Origin: Anastrepha obliqua
Lineage: Eukaryota > Arthropoda > Insecta > Diptera > Tephritidae
Direction of reading: 5' to 3'
Length of the DNA: 64,000 bases
Assembly (NCBI RefSeq): GCF_027943255.1
Contig: NC_072896.1
Location: 31,026,501 to 31,090,500, forward strand
Positions 56,701 through 64,000 of the stretch are shown one piece after another. Under the pieces are notes generated by a model. It ran no database searches, had not been told where the DNA came from, and was given only the letters and a program-made list of their open reading frames with translations. The translations under genes were made by a program, and so were the position numbers. Positions within the stretch are counted from its first letter, which is position 1. Every line of letters starts with the position of its first letter.

Positions 56701-57455
56701 ATAAATATTTCTTCAAATATAAATATGATTCGTCAAGATTTTTAAAATTTTGGAAGAAATAATTTTAAATGTGGATTTTTTGTATAGTCACTACTTTTTT
56801 GATATTTTAATAAATGTTGATGGTTAGACGGTCTAAAACTTAAAAAATAATCAAAGTTAATTAATTAAGTCTTCCAGATTTTAGAAAGCGACCTTCGGTG
56901 GGGCCTATTTTGACGAATGAAAATACAAATTTGTTTTCGAACTCAATCATTTCTAATATAAAAAAGTAAGACACTCACATTTATGTATTGAAAAAAAGAA
57001 ACAAGCATTTATTTTCATTTGTGTAGATGCTTTTATTTTAATATAGAACAAATTTGTGTCGGAAAACTTTTAAATTTTTGAGTGCGCCGATTGTCAAAGA
57101 GCGCTAACAAAAAATTAAAATACTTTCTTGCGTTGTGAAAAGCAAACGAGGGCGCCATGCGAGTCTGACACCCTCCGTTAATATGCATTTATAGACACCG
57201 CACGAAAAAATTATAATAAGGAGCCAATTATGATGAAATCTACTAAAGCAATAATGAAAGAAAATAGCCCAATATCGTTTCATAACGCAAATTATACCGC
57301 TCTTATTGCTTGGCTAATTTCTTGTTTCGTGCAAAACTAAATAATTAAAAGATTTGCCTGAATTTAAGCAGGGACTAATTTTAGCATGAAGAGAAGGAGA
57401 GACCTTACAATGCCAGAGAGTGCCTCAAAATGAAAAAGAAGCAAAAATTGGTTTT
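56701..57455. other. Intergenic DNA, nothing recognised
   Basis: Unique AT-rich sequence between a mariner and a LINE tail. Confidence 0.4.
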
Positions 57456-57458
57456 ACA

Positions 57459-57775
57459 TCACCTGATGGGATGGACTAAGAGAAGTGGTAGGTAGATGAA
57501 AAGTAGATGAAATAGTTGAAGTGCTAGTCTGGCACTCTTCAAATAGCACTGAAGCGTCGTTTTGATACCATTATGAGACCTCCAACAGACAGGTATCTCA
57601 AGCCAGCCAGAGCTGTTGATATAATGGAGAAGATTGATGGGATTTAGGTTGGCGCACTGCCCTAGGCTGTCGAGGAAAGAAGCGCCCAGTGACTTTAATC
57701 GTCTAGCTGCCAAACCCGGACATTTACAGAGAAAGTGCTCTACAGTCTCCTTTTCTGAAAGAGAAGTGCGAGAAA
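57459..57775 (-). pseudogene. Jockey-type LINE C-terminal fragment
   Basis: The minus strand reads KETVEHFLCKCPGLAARRLK, SLGASFLDSLGQCANLNPIN and LLHYINSSGWL. This is the zinc-knuckle-like end (H.LC.CP.LA.RR) and the last residues of a jockey-type LINE ORF2, here quite well preserved. Confidence 0.75.
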
Positions 57776-57869
57776 ACCTTTAAAATAGAAAAAATAAAAA
57801 TAAAACTTTAAGCTATAAATGAATCAAATGGCTCTGCTGAAATTAAATGCTCCCTTAATTTGGAGTTCG

Positions 57870-58800
57870 CCATCCGTCGTGTGCAATAAATTTTGCAAGC
57901 AGATTATAGTCTAGAATATGTAAAACGACTTCCTAAGCCTAAGTTAATCGCACGACACAAGGAGACCAGATTGGCATTTGCGGAAAACTATCAATTTTGG
58001 GAAGGTGAATGGGAAAGAGTATTTTAAAAAATTTTTTTTATATTTAAAAAAAATTTTATTTATTTTAAATTTACTAGTTTCAAAGTAAAATTTTTTCTGA
58101 ATTTATTATATGAGGTACATACAACAGTTAAGGTGTGATATTTAGTCCATTAGGTCTTTGGGTTTTTCTCATTTAAATCTTCTTCTCCAATTAGTTGCAT
58201 TAACAAGAATAGAGGCCTTCGTATTGACGTGGCTTATTAATTTTTCATCGCGGGTTTTTGGTGCGATTATTTTGTCGGCTCAAGAGTCAGGTCACGCTCG
58301 GGATCGGAGCTACATTTGTAGTTAGTTTGAGTGGATAGGATAAACCAAGAAGCACCGATTGCATATTTCATAATTTTATTCTGGAACCTTTGTATAAGTT
58401 AAATGTTACTTACCCTTTAACTGTGCACCATACGACCATATCATCTAAATGAAAAAAGAAAATCAATCTGAACAGACCAGACGATTCCCAAACGGTTCCT
58501 CCCAAAACGAGGAGAGAATGGCTTGCATTTTGCCAAGGTTTTGGCAGCCATTAGTGTCGCAGGTAAAACACCTTTATGTTTCATATTCACAAAAATGGAA
58601 AGGAAGTATTATATTTAACAGAACTGGTAGACGCAGTATTTTATATTTTTTATTTTATGATAATTTCGATGAGGCGTAATCTACTTCTTCCAGCATGACA
58701 ACGCAGCCATTCATGCTTCCAAGGCAACAAAAACAGCGAAAAAATACCAATTTTAGAATAGCCTGCCCATAGCCTTGATCTTAACCATGATCTTAAAATG
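57870..58800 (+). pseudogene. Tc1-like transposase relic with inserted DNA
   Basis: 57890-58020 reads LEYVKRLPKPKLIARHKETR and LAFAENYQFWEGEWERVF. An AT-rich block of about 420 bp (58025-58440) then intervenes. 58445-58790 continues KINLNRPDDSQTVPPKTRRE, with the first Asp lost, and FQHDNAAIHASKATKTAKK (second Asp). The end with the catalytic Glu is missing. The intervening block looks like an insertion, of unknown type. Confidence 0.65.
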
Positions 58801-58959
58801 TATGGATAATAATTTCTCAGTCGGTTTTCAAAAAAAGGAAGACAGTTTCATGACGCTAAGAAATGCGATTAATGTCGTCGAATGGTTAAAAGTTAAACAA
58901 AATAATAAAAAAATATGTAACCAAGTGGATGCCTCTACGACTTCAACAAGTTTTATTCA

Positions 58960-59475
58960 AAGGAGGATCCAAAACAAATTACTTAGTTCCAAATTAGAAA
59001 ATAACCCCAAGAATTCTATTTCTTTATTTTAAATGAAGTGTGAAGTCGGTATGGTTGTGCGGAAGCGAAACATGGCTGGACTTCAACACCATCACACAAA
59101 GGCGACAATCTTTCGTTAACAAATACCTCCGCATCATCTATAGCCTATTCTGGGCGAACACCATCAGCAAACACGCGCTGTTGAGATCAATGGTTGAGGA
59201 TCCCATCCTATGGCAAATCAAATGCAAAAAGAGGCAATGGATAAGTCACACGTTTAGAAAACCACCAGATAGCATCATAAGAATGGCATTGGAGTGGAAC
59301 CCGCAAGGGAGTAGAGGTCGCGGTGGCCCAAAGATTACTTGGCGAAGGTCGATGTTGCGCGAACTAGCAGATGCCGACATCACATAGGGCGGCGCAAAAA
59401 CAACAGCCCAGAACCGTGTACGTTGGGAAAGTCTTGTCGAGGCCCTATGCTCCCAAGCGGAGTGTACAAGGATAT
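58960..59475 (+). pseudogene. RTE-like LINE C-terminal region
   Basis: The frame from 59040 reads KSVWLCGSETWLDFNTITQR, SFVNKYLRIIYSLFWANTIS, KKRQWISHTFRKPPDSIIRM and ALEWNPQGSRGRGGPKITWR. After a TAG at about 59385 it continues in another frame as QNRVRWESLVEALCSQAE. This is the palm-to-end region (LLYGSETW…W.GH…RGRP..TWRR…W) of RTE-like polymerases. The RT core is absent. Confidence 0.75.
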
Positions 59476-59689
59476 AAAAAAAAGATTTTATATATATTAT
59501 AAAAATATTGGTCTTATACTTATGTTGTTCTATAGATTTTACTTTTCTTAGTAATTAATTAAAGTTTTGTGAAATGTGTGCTTAAAAGTTTAAATATTAA
59601 AAACATAAGTTCTTAAATCTAAACCGATAATAAAAATATAAAAACTTTAGTTAGCCTCATAATTTTTTCGTGTGGTTTTTATTATTGGC

Positions 59690-59775
59690 GTGCGTCCACG
59701 TTTCTTCCACAAATGGAGCGACCTACAGTTTTAAATCGATTCTGCATCGCCTATTCGACTACGGCAGCTTTCGTT
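59690..59775 (-). mobile_element. SINE fragment
   Basis: The reverse complement gives TTTAAAACTGTAGGTCGCTC, CATTTGTGGAAGAAACGTGG and ACGCACGCC, matching the SINE body. Short relic. Next to it GCTGCCGTAGTCGAATAGGC resembles the head, suggesting an internal deletion. Confidence 0.55.
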
Positions 59776-60978
59776 AGAAAGAAATTAGCTAGGGATTTCT
59801 AGAGATGTCTGTGAAAAAAACAGAAAATTACTCGCGCTGTACTTTTGTTTTCCTCTGGAAATCCTTTTAAAGGACTCAACAAAGGCTTTAGTTTTAATTT
59901 GTGGGTTTTCTATTTGTCACAAAATACAATAATTTTAATGGCAAACTTGTACAGCGCAATATATATAATAATATTAATTCTTTATATGATTTTTATATAT
60001 CTTTATTTACTGTATGGAGTACATATTTCTCGGTCTAGTCCACATTTCGCATAATCACCTCAAACAGTAAAGTGAATCAAACGCATTTTTTTATTTCTTT
60101 CAAAAAGCTGTTCCACAAATAATATCAAAATAGGTGCATAAATACATAAATATACATAAATGTTGCACTGAACGCCTCGGAAAAGACGCAGCGCAAAGCG
60201 AATAAATGGGGGGAATCAACTTAAAACAACAAATGCTAGAAAAGCAATGCCAACTGAAATTCATAAAGGCATAAAAATCATAACTTTTGACCTTAACATG
60301 CTTTTCACCCGCATACAAGCAAGTGGCAACACGTCTACATGTGCATGTATGCGCACATATTCGCGTGTATAGACGAATGTATGCATTTACGTATGCTGCT
60401 AAGTGGCTTTGCTTTGTATTTGTATGTATGTGTACTTGTGTGCATATATGTTTGTTGCTGTACAAGTGCTTTCTACGGCTGTTGTTTAGCGCTTCAACCT
60501 CTTAGGTGCATGAGCGTTTCCCCTTGCCATGGTAGCCAGCAGCAGTACCAGGAGCCAATTTCGAGACCACCACCGCGTATGTGGAACATTCTCAAGCGTT
60601 TGTTTATTTCGAACTTATATGTTTGTGTGCATGTATGTGTAGGTGTACAGTCGTGAATATAAAAATCTAGAACGTTAGTTAACTTAAATTTAAGGATTCA
60701 GGTGCTATACTTAGATGTTACGCTTGTTGTGAAATATGAGATTTTTGAATTGCATTGTGGAAAGTGATTGAGAAATTAGAGCTTAAAGCACTCGCATCAT
60801 TTGAAATGGTGCGTTTTGGATGTTTCTTAAAACGGAAACGAAAAAAGACTTTTTATTTTTGATTTTATTTAATTTTATTTTGATCTATTTTTAAACAATA
60901 AAAATTTTTGTTTGGCCATACGAGGTTTATTCAAAAAGTTGTCCCTATTATGATATGATATATGATTATTTTTAAATA
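59776..60978. other. Intergenic DNA
   Basis: Unique DNA with a TG/CA-rich segment at 60340-60460. At 60924 TACGAGGTTTATTCAAAAAG looks like a single mariner-type end with no partner. No gene. Confidence 0.4.
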
Positions 60979-62012
60979 CAGGGTGACAAAAAATAACTGT
61001 ATACAAACTTTTCTGTGCAATTAGAATAATGTACATTTTTTTTTACCGAAATCTCTTATTTTGTGATCGTTGTGTGTGATCTGACGTTCAAAAAAAGTAT
61101 TAGTTTTTGTTCCAGCTTTTTTTAAATACTTTGTGTAATGATGTCAAGTAGTCACTCAGCTATTATAGCCCTGCATCAGCACGGAAGCTTGGAATTGCAC
61201 GTTCATTGGTATCTCGTGCAATCAAACGATTTAAGGAAGAAAATGAACTGCTAACACTTCCAACAACCGAAAAATCATAAAAAAAAGAGTTCAACGAAAT
61301 TCTATCGTCTCGATGAGGAAAATTGCTCATGAGACAGGCACCAATCGTGAATCAGTTCGCCTTATAGCGAAAAAAGAACTTGGACTTAAGCCTTATAAAT
61401 AATGCCAGCTGCCCACGGATGAAAAAAAAGTAAGACTCGAAAGATGTCACTCGCTCCAACGTGGGAGCGCAGGTGTGGGCTGGAAAAAAATCATCTTTAC
61501 GGATGAGAAACTGTTTACCGTTGAACAAGCTTACAATCATCAAAACGACAGAAATCGGTCTACAGAAGCCCTTGGACCTGTGTGGACGTTTCAACAGAAC
61601 TCGGCACCAGTCGACAGAGCAAAAACTATCCAAGAGTGGTGCAAAGCCAATTTCCCCTCTTTTATTACTTCCCAAGAATGGCCACCCTACTCACCGGATC
61701 TGAATCCTCTTGATTACATCATATGGTCGATTTTGGAAGCATGTGCAAAACGCCACAAAACTTTGGAGTCCCTGAAGCAAGCGTTGCGTCGAGAGTGAGA
61801 TCGCGTAACGGTAAACGAACTACGGCCTATAGCCCAAAATTGTTTGGAACGTTTGAGGTTGTGTATTCGTGCTAAAGGTGGCCACTTCAAAACTGGCTGA
61901 ATATAATGTTACTTAAACATTGTCTGTAAAATTTCACAATTTATTTTGAGCCTCTATCAGTGATAAATTTTTTCATTAAAAAATGTTGTATATACTTATT
62001 TTTTGTCGTCCG
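60979..62012 (+). mobile_element. Tc1/mariner-superfamily element, TA-flanked, internally deleted
   Basis: TA at 60977-60978 and 62013-62014. Ends CAGGGTGACAAAAAATAACT and (reverse complement) CGGACGACAAAAAATAAGTA are inverted repeats that continue through ATACAAAC. Total 1,034 bp. It encodes a transposase relic (61140-61905) on the + strand. Confidence 0.85.
61140..61905 (+). pseudogene. Transposase of the 60979 element, first and third Asp kept
   Basis: 61140-61470 is a frameshifted N-terminal part (ALHQHGSLELHVHWYLVQSN). One open frame (61475-61798) then gives WKKIIFTDEKLFTVEQAYNH (first Asp), jumps to GPVWTFQQNSAPVDRAKTIQ, and ends with PPYSPDLNPLDYIIWSILEA (third Asp). About 45 residues between first and second Asp appear deleted without loss of frame. 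The second Asp (FQQDSAPAH) is Asn. After TGA the C-terminus continues DRVTVNELRPIAQNC and RAKGGHFKTG. Resembles the DD37D-like group of Tc1/mariner relatives. Confidence 0.8.
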
Positions 62013-62014
62013 TA

Positions 62015-63500
62015 TTAAGTATTTTTGTGCTATTATAAGAAAGAATATTGTTCATTCGAATAAATAAATAAAAAATATAAAAACATAAATCAAGTGCTTT
62101 TGCCTATTTAATGCTGACCTGCGCTGGCAATTAAGTGAGCCATGCTGTTTTGTAGTTGTAGCAGTTTCTTATTGAGCCATCACAGGTATAACTGTGTTAG
62201 TATGTAGTTCCAAAAACTAAGTTACTTGTTGTAGTGCGGTTTTTTATTCCCTCAACTGTATATGCTTACATGTATGTATGTATATGTGATAGTACATAAG
62301 TACGTAAGTCATATTTGTGGTTGAACATTTTCATTTCTGAATTCATTTTTATGCTTTTACATCTGCTTGTTGGTGCTTTTCAAGCGCAAATCTTTTCCAT
62401 AAGAAACTTTTCCCCATCTATGCAATCACACACTCACACATACCAGAAACAGTAAAACGTATTTGCCTACATAAGCGCCTTTGCATATGCAATGTAAAAT
62501 GGTCAGGCAATTTTGGCAGTAAAGTGCATACAATAGCTTATGAAGGGTATAAAGAAAAAATGCTATTAAAAGCCAAAAAAAGATTTACATCAACATCAAA
62601 CAATGCCATCTCGGCCGATCTTCTTTTGACTGGCAAGAAACGAAAGAAAAAAAAAACGTAGAAGTAAAACAAAAACCAAAAGCCTTTACAACAACATTTC
62701 CTGTGTACGCTTTCAACATAAAATTCCTGGAATTTTTTAACGAAAATTACATAAAAGCATATAGCATAATTCTTCAAAGTTTCGGTTTAAACATTCTAAA
62801 AGTAATGCAACAACTACAACATCGTCGTGCATCCTTCAATGTTGGCTAGTCACACATACACTTATACACATAGGTGTGATTACTTATAGACTTATCGTCA
62901 TCAGCTCGGCGCTAGCCAACAACTTTTTTGTTTGTTTTTTTTTTATATATGTATATTTATATATATTGTTGTATATACATACAGGCATATATATGTATAT
63001 GTATGCGTATGTGTGAGCTGCTTAAACTTGTCCTGCATGCAAATAGCAGTCAGTAAAACTAACAAGAACAACGACAAAGTAACGACGTCTACACTTGACC
63101 ATGCGTCTGTTGCACGAGTGCCACTCTCTAAAAGTAACTCATACATATGCAAAGTGCCTTTACATGCCAACATATATTTGCACACTATTTATATACTATA
63201 TACATTTGCCACTGATGCTATTTTTATTACGGTTCACCTATTTTTGTACCGTTATTTCGTATTTTATATTTGTCACAACCTCAATTCTAAAGCTATTTTA
63301 GGTAATATTTTAAACTTTTAGTCATACGAGGGACATTTCAAAGTTTGCTGAACTTTTTTTAATACTCAGAAAAAAAAATTAATTCCAATCAGTCGTTTTA
63401 GGTTCTCTACAGGGTTTGGCGATACTCGAAAGATGGTAGAATGAGTATTTTAGAGCTTCATTCCAGAATATTCTTCAAAAACATGTTTATTTTTGTTTCT
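62015..63500. other. Intergenic DNA with TATG microsatellite
   Basis: 62941-63015 is a TATATATG/GTATGCG repeat tract. ATACGAGGGACATTTCAAAG at 63325 resembles a mariner end without a visible partner. Frames in this stretch follow the repeat bias. No gene. Confidence 0.45.
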
Positions 63501-64000
63501 TTGTCGGGGCAGGCTAACAAATGCAGCACTCAGACAACCTTAAGTCCATTGCACTTCACTCTGGTTCCCTTTTTACTTCCGATGCGAAGAAATCTGAGTA
63601 GATCTTGTAGTGCCAAAAAGTCAAGTTGGTCGCTTCTTAACACATCAGTGACAAAGACTTTAAGCCTGATTCGAGCGAAGGCCGGGCAGACGCACAGAAA
63701 GTGGTTCGCGGTCTCATCCTTCTTTCCACATGCTGGACGGAGTGCACTGTCTGAGATGCCTACCTTTTTCATATGCTTCGCCCATAGGAAGTGGCCCGTC
63801 ATCAGTCCAAACAGCTGTCTGCAGTCCGTTCTGCTTAATAACAGGAGGATTTGCGGCAGTCGGTCGAATATTACGGGTAACATAAATTTTGTCCATCTGC
63901 CGGCTCTCTCAGCCTGCCAGGCTCGCTTGTAGGTTAAAGTAACCCGTTTGCCGTGCCTTTGATGGCTACAGAAGGGAGTAGTAAATAGGGCTGCGGACCA
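63500..64000 (-). pseudogene. Jockey/I-type LINE, post-RNase H region, running off the window
   Basis: Minus strand: GKRVTLTYKRAWQAERAGRW, then PQILLLLSRTDCRQLFGLMT, GHFLWAKHMKKVGISDSALR, PACGKKDETANHFLCVCPAF and ARIRLKVFVTDVLRSDQLDF. This is the zinc-knuckle-like tail (TGH…C..C…E…HFLC.CPAFARIR). One frameshift in 63870-63890. The element continues past base 64000, so its length is unknown. Related to the + strand copy at 16800. Confidence 0.75.

Noticed and set aside
62932..63321. 129-codon + strand frame
   Set aside because: Starts in a TATATG microsatellite; Tyr/Ile-rich composition and no motifs.

Overview
This is an AT-rich piece of eukaryotic nuclear DNA, most probably from a higher fly and perhaps a true fruit fly (Tephritidae). 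The grounds are short introns with GT-AG ends, a TSSK-type kinase gene, CA/GT microsatellites, a very dense load of mariner/Tc1, jockey-, RTE- and R4-like elements, and a tRNA-derived SINE beginning GCGGCCGCCGTAGCCGAATG that I associate with tephritid genomes. The organism call is inference; the sequence alone does not prove it.

Only one host gene can be supported: a four-exon testis-specific serine/threonine kinase (TSSK family) on the + strand at 873-4330, whose joined exons give 358 residues with all main kinase motifs. Its third intron is 72 nt, in frame and free of stop codons. Intron 1 carries a SINE and an RTE-like LINE tail.

The other 59 kb is intergenic DNA built mostly from decayed transposable elements, often nested. 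4.7-13.4 kb: a Tc1-type MITE, a Tc1 transposase relic, SINEs, RTE-like LINE pieces, an R4/Dong-like LINE, a deleted mariner and a T-rich tract. 13.4-18.2 kb: mostly unrecognised DNA with one LINE tail. 18.2-24 kb: a deleted mariner with a SINE inside it, a LINE split by a TTAA-flanked MITE, another LINE and a long-arm hairpin MITE. 24-31 kb: a second type of tRNA-like head, a deleted Helitron, a deleted mariner, a LINE tail, and a Tc1 relic split by a second TTAA MITE. 31-43 kb: a 1.6-kb Tc1-like element with double terminal repeats, a minisatellite, a deleted copia element, a near full-length SINE, a second Tc1-type MITE and a mariner. 43-64 kb: a LINE split by a third TTAA MITE, three more mariners, a satellite of about 124 bp per unit, further Tc1 and LINE relics, and a 1,034-bp TA-flanked element.

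No transposase or reverse transcriptase here looks intact: each has stops, frameshifts, deletions or lost catalytic residues. The most interesting non-genic signal is a set of TTAA-flanked MITEs with different terminal repeats but a shared sub-terminal motif and a shared 18-bp inner core at a similar distance from one end.
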